64,000 bases of DNA from contig CM053253.1 in the NCBI GenBank assembly GCA_028583405.1, positions 15,573,112-15,637,111 on the forward strand. The letters are read 5' to 3'. The notes under the pieces were generated by a model, which was given only the letters and a program-made list of their open reading frames with translations, did no database searches and was not told the DNA's origin. Of this stretch, positions 49,859 through 61,515 are shown one piece after another; the stretch's first letter is position 1, and every line of letters begins with the position of its first letter. Source of the stretch: Pogonophryne albipinna. Taxonomy: Eukaryota; Chordata; Actinopteri; Perciformes; Artedidraconidae. Made by a program: the position numbers and the translations under genes.

Positions 49859-51015
49859 ATGAGCAACGCAAGTGAAGAGAGGACAGCTCTGGGCTATATG
49901 AAATACATCCTTGAGGAGGATCACGACAGCGAGATAGAGGAGAACGTTTCCGAGGATGAAGACTACCTTGAGGTAAACGATGAAGATGAAGATTCTGATC
50001 AATCAGATGAGGAAACTGATATTCGCCCAGATGAGACATTCATGTCCAAAAATTGTGAAATTCAGTGGTCCTCCTCATCCCCTAATGGACGCCAGGCAAC
50101 ACTATCGGCAGCAAACATAATGAAGGCAGTGCCAGGGCCCACCAGGATGGCAGTCTCTCGTGTCACAGACATCAAGTCTGCTTTTGAGCTGGTAATTTCG
50201 AACACAGTGCTGAAGATCGTTCTGGATATGACCAATCTGGAAGGGAGACGTGTGTATGGGGAAGAGTGGAAGGAGCTGGATGAAATGCATTTACATGTGT
50301 ATTTGGGTCTCCTCATCCTGGCTGGGGTCTACAAATCCAAGGATGAATCGACAGCCAGCCTGTGGGACGCAGACACAGGCAGGAATATATTTCGAGCCAC
50401 AATGTCTCTGGGGACTTTCCACATTTTCTCAAGAGTGATCCGATTTGATAATCGTGACACAAGAGATGGCAGACGTGAGAGAAGTGGGTAGAGCGGCTTC
50501 CACTTCTCTACAACCCAGGACCTAATGTCACAGTGGATGAAAGGCTGGTGGCATTCAGAGGTCGTTGCCCGTTCAAGCAATACATGCCTTCGAAACCGGC
50601 AAAATATGGCTTGAAAATATGGGCAGCATGTGATGCAAACTCCAGCTATGCACTAAACCTGCAGGTTTACACTGGAAAGCCAGTTGGAGGAGCCCCAGAG
50701 AGGAATCAGGGCATGAGGGTTGTGCTCGACATGGCACAGGGTCTCAGGGGTCACAACATAACTTGTGACAATTTCTTCACGTCCTACAACCTGGGTCAGG
50801 AGCTCCTGAAGAGAAAGCTAACAATGGTTGAAACTGTACGAAAGAACAGAACGGAACTCCTTGCCGAAATGCTGGTGATCAAGAACAGGGTCCCTCAATC
50901 CTCCAAGTGTATGTTCACAGACACCACAACCCTACACACACACACTCTTAATTGCTGTTACAATAAAATACTTTCAATACAAATCCTTATGACTCATTTG
51001 GTTGATTCTAAGTGA
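49859..51015 (+). pseudogene. piggyBac transposase (PGBD-like), broken and truncated
   Basis: Two open parts. 49859-50491 (210 codons) has the acidic N-terminal tail (EEDHDSEIEENVSEDEDYLE) and the start of the DDE_Tnp_1_7 domain (HLHVYLGLLILAGVYKSK, ASLWDADTGRNIFRATMS). 50494-51015 continues in another frame with WVERLPLLYNPGPNVTVDER, KYGLKIWAACDANSSYALN and HNITCDNFFTSYNLG, carrying what should be the first two catalytic aspartates (VDER and CDNF). A short deletion and frame change lie near 50488. After about residue NRVPQSSK the sequence becomes non-homologous, so the third aspartate and the cysteine-rich C-terminus are missing. It cannot supply transposase by itself. Confidence 0.92.
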
Positions 51016-51441
51016 ACGGGTCAATTTGACCCTGAACAGAAGAGGTGTCTAGTCTCTATTTATTAACATCAACCAATTGTAAAACAAGTTGGAACATTTT
51101 AAAATTAATTTAAAACATGTTATGTTATGCAAAACTAATGTATTTTATATCAAGGTTTTTCCAATGTAAAAAAGAAAATAGAAAAATGTGTTTGAATGTA
51201 TATGTTTTGAGAAAAACGAGTGACTTATTCTAATGGCATCATGATCTGTGAGGGGTGAATAACACAATTGCACTAAATATTGATTTCATTGATAGTAATG
51301 AAAGGTACAAACTATATGTACCAAAAAAAAATCTGGATTTTGGGGCTTCTGACCATTTTTGGATAATTAAACATGCATTGGGTCAAATTGACCCACGAAT
51401 ATTATTGCTGTTACAAAAAACGAATATAACAGGAGGGTTAA

Positions 51442-51620
51442 AGCGCTTTAAACACTACCAGTAAATCAACCATTCACACCTCATTTGGGAGCAACTCAGG
51501 GTTAAGTATCTTGTCCAAGGATACATCGACATGTTGACTGCACTACCGGGGATTGAACCATAGGATTGAACCCACAACCTTCTGTTTGAAAACGACCGCA
51601 CTCCCTTGCAGCCACAGTTG
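51442..51620 (-). repeat. Older interspersed repeat split by the piggyBac insertion
   Basis: CACCTCATTTGGGAGCAACT and AGTATCTTGTCCAAGGATAC resemble the repeat at 24345-24560. The AGTGCTTTATCAG text before 49200 and AAAGCGCTTTAAACAC after 51441 read as one repeat interrupted at TTAA. Confidence 0.7.
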
Positions 51621-51850
51621 CCCAAATAAAGCTCAATTCTGTGTTAATGTGAACCTAACAGCTCATGTAGGTTTAATTCTCATGACTCTAGCATAGGGGT
51701 GGGGAACCTTTTTCCTCTCAAGGGCCATTTCAATTTTTACAATATCCTCAGAGGGCCGTACAAATTATTGACCTCTGCTTAAAAAAACTAAAATCACAGC
51801 CCATTCATTTCATTCTGTGCAAAGAAAAAGCAACCTCTTAATCCAGATAT

Positions 51851-52310
51851 CTCACCATGACTCGCGTATGCATTCACGTGCACGGTGTGGCGTGACCACC
51901 AAAACAGAAAGATATGGACACAAGATGTGTGCAAATGTATTTAGTTTCTTATCCATGTGAACATGATTTAAGTGGGGGGGGGGACCTAACCTCCTCCAGG
52001 GGGGTCCGGAGGGCATGCTCCCACGGGAAGATTTTTTTTTAAATGTTGAAGTTAAAAGCATCAATCTGGTGCACTTTGAGAGCAAAATTAGGAGATCTAT
52101 GGATACATCTCTCAACATCCATATGAAACAGAACTGGAAGCAGATTTATTTTTCTTTATGAATATTTGACAAATCACTCCCCTTTCAAACTGTATTCTTC
52201 TTTATTAATAATACGGTTTTTTTACTGTCATATAGTATTTTATACCTGTTTACTTTATTCTCTTGTTTTTTTATAACTATAATGATCATATAAAGATGTG
52301 CCTTTACCTC
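51851..52310. repeat. Segment homologous to the interior of the 17029-18005 hAT
   Basis: CATGACTCGCG, CAAAACAGAAA, ATATGGACACAAGAT and GCATCAATCTGGTGCACTTT recur in the same order at 17102-17515. This copy has an extra GGGGTCCGGAGGGCATGCTC stretch. Confidence 0.85.
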
Positions 52311-52347
52311 ACTGGTTGTAGAAAAAGCTTCTTATATTCGTTAGCAT

Positions 52348-53064
52348 CAGAGATGGGGTCGTTACTAAAAAAAAGTAATATATTACATATTACATATTAC
52401 TTTTTTAAAAAGTAATATATTACACTACTTCGTTACTCTCTACATAAAGTAACTCGTTACTTTACTCGCAGGGCCGGCCCGTCCCTCCCTGCAGGCAGAT
52501 CACGCAGACTGCTAAAGTTTCAAATGTTCTCTTTAGTTCAGTTTCCATTGTCGCATAAGACTGATCTAGATGCTGAATGTTTTCCTATCTGACCATGGCT
52601 GTCCTCTGTCTCCTGCTATCTGTATATTTTGCGCAGTCTCTCTCTGTTCACGCTGTTACGTCGGCGTGTTCTCCTGCGTGTTGGCCATGTGTTGCACTGG
52701 AACCAGACACCGCAAAGACTTCAGCCGAGCACGTACGAACTGCGCATGCGTGAGTGGCAATAACTCTCCTTACCAGCAGGCGGCGGTAGTGTGTATTCGT
52801 CATTCAAAACAGGCAACAACCGGAAGACAGAGAAGAAGAACAGACTACGTGATATAAACAAACAACAAATAGCTGTGCGTTAGCTTCACCTTAGCATGTG
52901 TTCTTTGCAGGTGTTTGAGGTTTTATTATGACTGATTTTAGTAAGTAACGAAGTAACGCGTGTCGGGGCAATGTTAGTAACTGTAGTGTGATTACTGAAT
53001 TATAAAAGTAGCGCGTTACACTACTCCGGTACCGACAAAAGTAATATTGTTACACCCAACTCTG
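52348..53064. mobile_element. Nested element (717 bp) with 8-bp TSD, hAT-like
   Basis: Left end CAGAGATGGGGTCGTTACT, right end reading CAGAGTTGGGTGTAACAAT in reverse complement. GTTAGCAT is duplicated exactly at 52340-52347 and 53065-53072. Repeated AAAGTAA and GTAACG words occur at both ends. A fragment starting CAGGGCCGGCCCGTCCCT at 52472 resembles the right terminus of hAT element 2 (18189-18405). Confidence 0.9.
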
Positions 53065-53172
53065 GTTAGCATAGCTAGCTAACAAGATGCTAATAATAAC
53101 AACAAAGTTATTGACTGTATGATCAGTATGACAGATGAGCAGACCGCCACTGGGCTTTCAACTAAAGACACA

Positions 53173-54296
53173 GGCCCTTTCTCATTTCATCAAATCCCCC
53201 TCCTCGACTCCTCGACTCCTCGGTCCTCCGGTAGTGACCCGGAAATGAATTTCAGCGCGCCATGTTGAAGGACATCTCATTTCTCTAAATGCACTTCGAG
53301 GACCGAGCATCGAGCATCGAGGAGGCTCTCTGGAGGAGCTATAACCGAGGATACACTGATGGGTCCTCCACGGTCCTCCACGGCTCCTTCGTGGATGCAT
53401 TTCCGGCAACAGAGATGTTTCAAAGAGTCGTGACGCACGGCCGGACTTATCTCAGCCAATGACAGCTCTGCATGCATCCCCTGGATATTATTTTATTAAC
53501 TGCTTTCATCGCGACGAGATGTTTCCAGAGAGAACAGCTGTGAGGTCCGTGCTGAAAGCAGAGCAGTGTGTAAAATATATATCACTCAGTATAACAGGCC
53601 TACTCTCTTTATTTGCTGTAGTTTAGTAGATATCTACAAACAAAGAGTCCATATTTTTCTAAAACCATTTATTGCTTCACATAATAAAATACACAACGGC
53701 TGTTAGCTGTAGGTGCGTGTGTGTGGTACAGTGTGTGCGTAGATGCAGCGGACAGACAGGTCTCAGTTGGTTTGGTGTCCTCTGCTTACTTTTAATACTT
53801 ATAAATAAAACTTTTGGCCAGTAATTTATTTTCCTCATTGTAGCGACCAGAGAGGGTGGGGGGAATATATCCAGTCTCTGATAGTGTTAAGTTATTATGA
53901 GAGTGCTCTGTTTGATTCTGAAATTGTATATATATGTATATAAATATATACATATATATGTGTGTGTGTGTGTGTGTGTGTCCGCATCTGTAGCCTGTTA
54001 TTGTCTCATTATACCGCACTGTGAATGAATCAAAGTAAATAAGTCGTCATGAACACATCTGTCCATCAGACAGAGGGCTGCTGTGCCTCCTGTCATCATT
54101 AATGGACGTCTCTTTAAAATGACCGCTCAGAGGAGAGGAGTTCTCATTTCTCTAACCGCCTGCTGCTTCCCCTCCTCTCTCCTCGGTTCCCCTCCTCGGC
54201 TCCTCGGCTCGCATCTCCTGTGGGCGGGACTAAGTCTCGAGGATAGGAGTCGAGGAGGGGAGTCGAGGAGGGGAGTTAGAGAAATGAGAAAGGGCC
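53173..54296. mobile_element. Harbinger-like element, copy 1 (1124 bp)
   Basis: Ends GGCCCTTTCTCATTTC and its inverse (GAAATGAGAAAGGGCC), with ACA on both sides as a possible 3-bp duplication. GAGGAGTCGAGG-type repeats flank the interior at both ends. No transposase. A second copy lies at 60489-61515. The PIF/Harbinger assignment rests on TIR style and TSD length only. Confidence 0.8.
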
Positions 54297-54639
54297 ACAG
54301 ACACGCAGAAACTGCGGCATGTGTATGGCTCCTTATGGGTACTGCAATTTCTGAAGTGCCGGAGCGGCGTTCTGGTGCTCTGTCAGAACTGCACCCCTGT
54401 CAGTCGAGACCGTCGAGACATATACCACGTGATGACACGTTAGGCTCGTGTTGTGTTCAATGACCCTGACCTTGGCCAGGAAAAACAGGCACTCACTTGT
54501 TTAATTTGTTTGCGGTCTAGATTTCTTACATTTTTTTCTTTTTTGCGTGTGTTTATAAATTACCTCGAGGGCCGTACCAAATTGTCTCGCGGGCCGTATA
54601 CGGCTCGGAGGCCGGAGGTTCCCCACCCCTGCTCTAGCA

Positions 54640-56353
54640 GATAATTAGAAAAACAAATCCATATTTCAATGTGCGTATCACTGTCATTACGCCACTGGGG
54701 TTCTAACTCATAAGCCCCATGTGTTAATAGTTCAAACCATTGTAAATTGGAAGATTATAATGACTAAGACAGAAAGCCAGACTAGTCCATAGAGTAATTA
54801 AATTCCGAAGGTTAATGTGTGGTCATGCTGCAGACAATATCCTGTAAAGCTCACTTGTCCAACCCTAAGGAACAAAGGTTGACATACCCTTGAAACTTCT
54901 TGTGGGATCTCAGTGTGCATATTGATAAGGAGGTGACAGTGATGAATTTATAAAGGAAACTCAGGGTAACTCTGCAAGGTGGGACTGCAATGCAATAATT
55001 TGCTAACATTGATTTGATCAGATAAATAGCATCATTCAGTTAGTGGGCTTGCTATTTCAAAAACGTTATCAAGAGATAATAGAGAAGGTGTCATATTGCT
55101 AACACTGTCCAGCCTAAACTGAGTAGACACCTACCAAAAAGAAAGTAGGCTACAGCTGACAAAAAAGGCAGTACTTATGTATATATTATATATTATACTG
55201 TAAATTGATGCCATTTATGTCATTCTCCTAACTTATATGAATTTGTCTGGTAAATAGTGTGTTTGTAATAAGTATGTGTAGCCAGCAGAGGGGGTCTAAA
55301 TCCAAAGCATTGTTCCATGAAAGATGAATAATACAACACAGTAGGCGATGGCGGTTCTTAAGTATCTCCTTTTTTATTCCGCGGTTATACCTAATACATA
55401 CTCGACTGTGTATTATATATGATCCCACTGGTTTAAATGCATATACAAGAGTATACTAAATAATAAAAGGGACCAACCTAATGAAATGATACAGCCTCTG
55501 AGCAAGTAAAGCTCAGCCTTTATTCACTCTTAGCTGTAAGCAAAGCCACTCTATTCTCGTTACATTTATACCATTTGGCACCTGGACCTATTTTGAAAAT
55601 GTTTCCTAAAGTCCAGTTTCCCTCTCTGGAGTTTCTAACAAGACTTGACGGCTAGTAATACTAATGAATTGGAAACTAATACTTAAACAATCAATTGTTT
55701 ATCATCTTTCTGGAAACTTTTTGGCATACTGTGTTGGGGGTAAACAATAAATCTGTTTAACTGGCAAGCAGCTAGCTGTCGTTTCCATTGTACCTATAGA
55801 CAAGAAATGTATTGATATGTCATTATGTCTATGGGAACTCACGGCCTAAAATCTGGTTCCATGATCTATCCACTATTCTTCACCGGAGCCCAATCTTTTA
55901 AATAAGGATGTATCATAACTCAATGTATAATTTCTTGTTTCGCAACTTACAATATTCTTTTAGATCTTAGATGGTAGCTTAGGAAGCACACAGTTAATGA
56001 ATCCAGACAGGTCCCCTGTCAAATAACAAATTAAATATGGATGGAATAAATTAGCGAATTGATTTACCATCCTTGTTTACACAGGTGTTGAATTAATATC
56101 TGGCATTGGCACTCATAGAGAGCTTCTGAGCATACACATGTAGCTCAGCGTAAGTTCAATCAGGAAGACAATATCATCGGGTGTCACACGTTATCTCAAT
56201 AAGTGATCAGGGGCGTTACGCCCCGGCTAGCCAATCATCGCACCTCCAGTCCTAACCCCTTTAAATCTGCTCTCCCCTCCCTGTCAGTTGTCATTTCAGG
56301 TAGTGATGGGCATTTAGATTCCCTTCGGGGACACGAATCTTTTGATTCAGTTC
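54640..56353. other. Non-coding sequence, nothing recognised until ~56303
   Basis: AT-rich and unique-looking. At 56303 TAGTGATGGGCATTTAGATT starts a transposon-like end that leads into the duplicated block. Confidence 0.45.
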
Positions 56354-56814
56354 ACTTTAAAGATTAGTTCACTGATTCGTTCACCGGTTCGCGAACGACT
56401 TCTGGTGATTTGCACGTTCGCGAACGATTCGTCTTTGTACTTAATTCGTTCAGTGAGTCTTCACTACTGTCGAAGTCCATACAAGAAGTTTGCTGGCGTA
56501 ACATTTATGATATTAAAACACATTTTACACCTCACCTTGTTGCCCCATGACTTATGCTCTGGGAATAGGCTACATATTATTTAAGAAATATAATTGGCCA
56601 TTGTCAAATCTCTCATAAATGTGTGCCTGACTATACGATGTATTACAGCAGGCTAGCACGTTATACTTTCAAACCCATGCACGTACTATGTGGCCTAACT
56701 TAAATCCCAAAGCATTAAACTCAATTTGGCCGATTTCAAAGTGAATAAAAAAATATATCCTCTACATTGGTGACGATTTATTCATATTCTATGTACCCAT
56801 CTATGTTTACCTTT

Positions 56815-57450
56815 AGCTAGCGGCTAAGCTAGCTGGACGCTACGGAGCCCAGCTATCCGCCCTCTGAAGCTTTTAGGGCCGACAGGGAGAGGAGAATGTC
56901 CCGCTAACGCTGTGTGTGTGTATTTCACATTAGCGGGACGCTTTGGAGCTCAGGTATCCGCCATCTGAAGCTTTTAGGGCCGACAGGGGGAGGAGAATAC
57001 AACGCTGTGTGTATTTATCGCTAAGCTAGCGGCTAAGCTAGCTGGACGCTACGGAGCCCAGCTATCCGCCCTCTGAAGCTTTTAGGGCCGACAGGGAGAG
57101 GAGAATGTCCCGCTAACGCTGTGTGTGTGTATTTCACATTAGCGGGACGCTATGGAGCTCAGGTATCCACCATCTGAAGCTTTTAGGGCCGACAGGGGGA
57201 GGAGAATACAACGCTGTGTGTATTTATCGCTAAGCTAGCGGCTAAGCTAGCTGGACGCTACGGAGCCCAGCTATCCGCCCTCTGAAGCTTTTAGTGCCGA
57301 CAGGGGGAGGAGAATGTCCCGCTAACGCTGTGTGTGTGTGTTTCACATTAGCGGGACGCTATGGAGCTCAGGTATCCGCCCTCTGAAGCTATTAGGGTCG
57401 ACAGGGGGAGGAGAATACAACGATGTGTGTATTTATCGCTAAGCTAGCTG
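56815..57450. repeat. ~209-bp satellite, 3 units (array 1)
   Basis: CGGCTAAGCTAGCTGGACGC begins units at 56821, 57030 and 57240, a period of 209-210. Each unit consists of two related ~100-bp halves that share TCTGAAGCTTTTAGGGCCGA followed by CAGGG(G/A)GAGGAGAAT, so it is itself an old dimer. Confidence 0.95.
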
Positions 57451-57513
57451 GACGCTACGGTTCAGGTATCCGTCCTCTGAGGCATTTATGGCGAGGAGGT
57501 TGAGGAGGATGTC

Positions 57514-57515
<2 letters not shown>

Positions 57516-57588
<73 letters not shown>

Positions 57589-57600
57589 CGTGCGTGCGCG
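57516..57600. repeat. (GT)n/(GCGT)n microsatellite, unit 1
   Basis: About 69 bp of GT followed by a short (GCGT)n tail, at the homologous place to 59387-59560. Confidence 0.97.
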
Positions 57601-58454
57601 CAACACGTTCTCACTCCCATCCCGTCACATATTGACGGACGGTCAGGGCCCCTCCCCGTCGCTATATTACGTACAGGGTACCCCTTGACCGTCAGGCTTC
57701 TACGGGCAGGGCGTCCCATAGACCTTCATTGCGGACAGCGGACCCCTTGACCGTCAGGCTTCTACGGGCAGGGCGTCCCATAGACCTTCATAGACCACGT
57801 GATCAACAACAATGGCCGACCTTCGTGTTATTCTCGGTGGAAAATGCCTATTTTAAGGTTCATTTGGCCATTAAAATGCGTTTTGATGTCATTTTATGCG
57901 ATTAATATGAGTTGTTATTTCTGATTATTTGTGCAGTAGATGTACATGATGTTTAGTTTGCTAGTTATGACGAAGATTACTTCATGAATGTGTACTTTAA
58001 AGATTCGTTCACTGATTCGTTCACCGGTTCGCGAACGACTTCTGGTGATTTGCACGTTCGCGAACGATTCGTCTTTGTACTTAATTCGTTCAGTGAGTCT
58101 TCACTACTGTCGAAGTCCGTACAAGAAGTTTGCTGGCGTAACATTTATGATATTAAAACACATTTTACACCTCACCTTGTTGCCCCATGACTTATGCTCT
58201 GGGAATAGGCTACATATTATTTAAGAAATATAATTGGCCATTGTCAAATCTCTCATAAATGTGTGCCTGACTATACGATGTATTACAGCAGGCTAGCACG
58301 TTATACTTTCAAACCCATGCACGTACTATGTGGCCTAACTTAAATCCCAAAGCATTAAACTCAATTTGGCCGAGTTCAAAGTGAATAAAAAAATATATCC
58401 TCTACATCGGTGACGATTTATTCATATTCTATGTACCCATCTATGTTTACCTTT

Positions 58455-58881
58455 AGCTAGCGGCTAAGCTAGTGGGACGCTACGGAGCCCAGCTATCCGC
58501 CCTCTGAAGCTTTTAGGGCCGACAGGGAGAGGAGAATGTCCCGCTAACGCTGTGTGTGTGTGTTTCACATTAGCGGGACGCTATGGAGCTCAGGTATCCG
58601 CCATCTGAAGCTTTTAGGGCCGACAGGGGGAGGAGAATACAACGCTGTGTGTATTTATCGCTAAGCTAGCGGCTAAGCTAGCTGGACGCTACGGAGCCCA
58701 GCTATCCGCCCTCTGAAGCTTTTAGGGCCGACAGGGAGAGGAGAATGTCCCGCTAACGCTGTGTGTGTGTATTTCACATTAGCGGGACGCTATGGAGCTC
58801 AGGTATCCGCCCTCTGAAGCTATTAGGGCCGACAGGGGGAGGAGAATACAACGATGTGTGTATTTATCGCTAAGCTAGCTG
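58455..58881. repeat. ~209-bp satellite, 2 units (array 2)
   Basis: Units begin at 58461 and 58670. Internal variants match the first and last units of array 1, consistent with loss of a middle unit after duplication or gain in array 1. Confidence 0.93.
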
Positions 58882-58886
58882 GACGC

Positions 58887-59321
58887 TGTCAGAGAATATT
58901 TTAACCTGATCATTTGGAATATTGGGTTTCTCATCGTTCCTGGGAACCTGTCTTTATTACAAACATCTGCTTCCCATTAAATCGCAATATCCCCTTGCGG
59001 CAACTTTAACTGGGTAACAGGTCAAAGGTTCATCTTCCTTCTGCTGGATAATGAATAATGGTAGACACAGAGGAGCCTTTGTACTGACTATCTGGCATTG
59101 ATTAGATGGAGTTAGAATCGGTCCAACCCTCTTCTATATATTTCAGAATCTATTCTTTTGTCTTTAGAGTTTCGCGTGGTGACCTACAGTTAACATCTGT
59201 GATAAACCGAGCGAGGCTCTCCGGCCGTTTCTCTGTGAACTTTCAATAAATCTCAAGGTGTTTGATTAAACAACGAGTCCAGTGTCCATGTTTCCTGCAC
59301 CGCTCTGAAGTTTCCGTAACA
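58887..59321 (+). mobile_element. Solo LTR (435 bp)
   Basis: Starts TGTCAGAGAATA and ends TTTCCGTAACA, with the 5'-TG...CA-3' ends of an LTR. It is flanked by GACGC at 58882-58886 and 59322-59326, a 5-bp duplication. An AATAAA (in TTTCAATAAATCTC) lies in the 3' part, as expected for an LTR. Unit 1 of the duplication has the empty site. No internal retroelement genes are present; the lineage (Gypsy-type or retrovirus-like) is not determinable. Confidence 0.88.
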
Positions 59322-59384
59322 GACGCTACGGTTCAGGTATCCGTCCTCTGAGGCATTTATGGCGAGGAGGTTGAGGAGGATGTC

Positions 59385-59560
<176 letters not shown>

Positions 59561-59951
59561 AACACGTTCTCACTCCCATCCCGTCACATATTGACGGACG
59601 GTCAGGGCCCCTCCCCGTCGCTATATTACGTACAGGGTACCCCTTGACCGTCAGGCTTCTACGGGCAGGGCGTCCCATAGACCTTCATTGCGGACAGCGG
59701 ACCCCTTGACCGTCAGGCTTCTACGGGCAGGGCGTCCCATAGACCTTCATAGACCACGTGATCAACAACAATGGCCGACCTTTGTGTTATTCTCGGTGGA
59801 AAATGCCTATTTTAAGGTTCATTTGGCCATTAAAATGCGTTTTGATGTCATTTTATGCGAGTAATATAATTTATTTCTGATTATGTGTGCAGTACATGTA
59901 CATGATGTTTAGTTTGCTAGTTATGACGAAGATTACTTCATGAATGTGTAC

Positions 59952-60488
59952 ACATTCATGGTTGCTAACGTTTTTTTGGTGAAAATTTGTTTTTTCACAG
60001 CAAAGTCACCCTCTGTACTTGGACTTATTGGGAGAATCTAAAGGCAAAAACATCCCAAATATTCATTTAGGTCTTTATTTTAGACCTTTTAGTGTTGCCG
60101 TCTAGGGTAACCAGGTCCCAACAAACCAAATGTGGGACAAGGAGTATGTTTGTGTGGGACAATGTGGGACACCCTCTCAACAGCACCCCCCTAGGGGTGG
60201 GGCGAGAAAGTGAAGTCAAAATGCAGTAACAATTTTGTATCTCTTAATAAAGAAAAGTAAACTAAGGCTAACCAAGGCAGCAGGCATTATTCACTTCAAG
60301 TGTTTAGAAATGCATCTTCCTAATTCAACTAGTGTATTACCTGTAAAATTAGGCACAACATAAATTAATAGATAAAATAAAACCATAAGTACAAATAAAA
60401 ACTGGCCAGGAGGGAACAAAAACATAATACATAAAATAAAATAGCTTTCAGTTGTGTCCATCACAGCAACAACAGGTGCCGCCCCCCA
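59952..60488. other. Non-coding sequence, nothing recognised
   Basis: No TIRs, ORFs or known repeats. TGTGGGACAA-type words repeat several times near 60130-60170. Confidence 0.4.
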
Positions 60489-61515
60489 ATGAATTTCAGC
60501 GCGCCATGTTGAAGGACATCTCATTTCTCTAAATGCAATTCGAGGACCGAGCATCGACCATCGAGGAGGCTCTCTGGAGGAGCTATAACCGAGGATACAC
60601 TGATGGGTCCTCCACGGTCCTCCACGGCTCCTTCGTGGATGCATTTCCGGCAACAGAGATGTTTCAAAGAGTCGTGACGCACGGCCGGACTTATCTCAGC
60701 CAATGACAGCTCTGCATGCATCCCCTGGATATTATTTTATTAACTGCTTTCATCGCGACGCGATGTTTCCAGAGACAACAGCTGTGAGGTCCGTGCTGAT
60801 AGCAGAGCAGTGTGTAAAATATATATCACTCAGTATAACAGGCCTACTCTCTTTATTTGCTGTAGTTTAGTAGATATCTACAAACAAAGAGTCCATATTT
60901 TTCTAAAACCATTTATTGCTTCACATAATAAAATACACAACGGCTGTTAGGCTGTTAGCTGTAGGTGCGTGTGTGTGGTACAGTGTGTGCGTAGATGCAG
61001 CGGACAGACAGGTCTCAGTTGGTTTGGTGTCCTCTGCTTACTTTTAATACTTATAAATAAAACTTTTGGCCAGTAATTTATTTTCCTCATTGTAGCGACC
61101 AGAGAGGGTGGGGGGAATATATCCAGTCTCTGATAGTGTTACGTTATTATGAGAGTGCTCTGTTTGATTCTGAAATTGTATATATATGTATATAAATATA
61201 TACATATATATATGTGTGTGTGTGTGTGTGTGTCCGCATCTGTAGTCTGTTATTGTCTCATTATACCTCACTGTGAATGAATCAAAGTAAATAAGGCTGC
61301 TGTGCCTCCTGTCATCATTAATGGACGTCTCTTTAAAATGACCGCTCAGAGGAGAGGAGTTCTCATTTCTCTAACCGCCTGCTGCTTCCTCTCCTCTCTC
61401 CTCGGCTCCCCTCCTCGGCTCCTCGGCTCGCATCTTCTGTGGGCGGGACTAAGTCTCGAGGATAGGAGTCGAGGAGGGGAGTCGAGGAGGGGAGTTAGAG
61501 AAATGAGAAAGGGCC
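60489..61515. mobile_element. Harbinger-like element, copy 2, left-truncated
   Basis: Matches 53245-54296 almost base for base, from AATGAATTTCAGCGCGCCAT to the right terminus GAAATGAGAAAGGGCC, with small indels (for example loss of GTCGTCATGAACACATCTGT near 61293). The left ~72 bp including the left TIR are missing. Confidence 0.9.

Larger units (their letters stand above)
51694..54631. mobile_element. hAT element (2938 bp) hosting two younger insertions
   Basis: Left end TAGGGGTGGGGAACC, right end reading CAGGGGTGGGGAACC in reverse complement, and CTCTAGCA duplicated exactly at 51686-51693 and 54632-54639. Both subterminal regions read GAGGGCCGTAC. Inside lie a segment shared with the 17-kb hAT (51851-52310) and the insertions at 52348-53064 and 53173-54296. 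Confidence 0.94.
56354..57993. repeat. Tandem duplication, unit 1 (1640 bp)
   Basis: Begins ACTTTAAAGATTAGTTCACT and ends TTCATGAATGTGT directly before the second unit. It contains palindromic GTTCGCGAAC words, an array of the ~209-bp satellite, a (TG)n tract, and a ~63-bp doublet (CTTGACCGTCAGGCTTCTAC). Nearly identical to unit 2 apart from its insertion and microsatellite. Confidence 0.95.

Noticed and set aside
53182..53477. ORFs shared by the two Harbinger-like copies (also 60291-60721)
   Set aside because: Present in both copies only because the copies are nearly identical. No transposase or Myb motif, and the frames differ at the ends.
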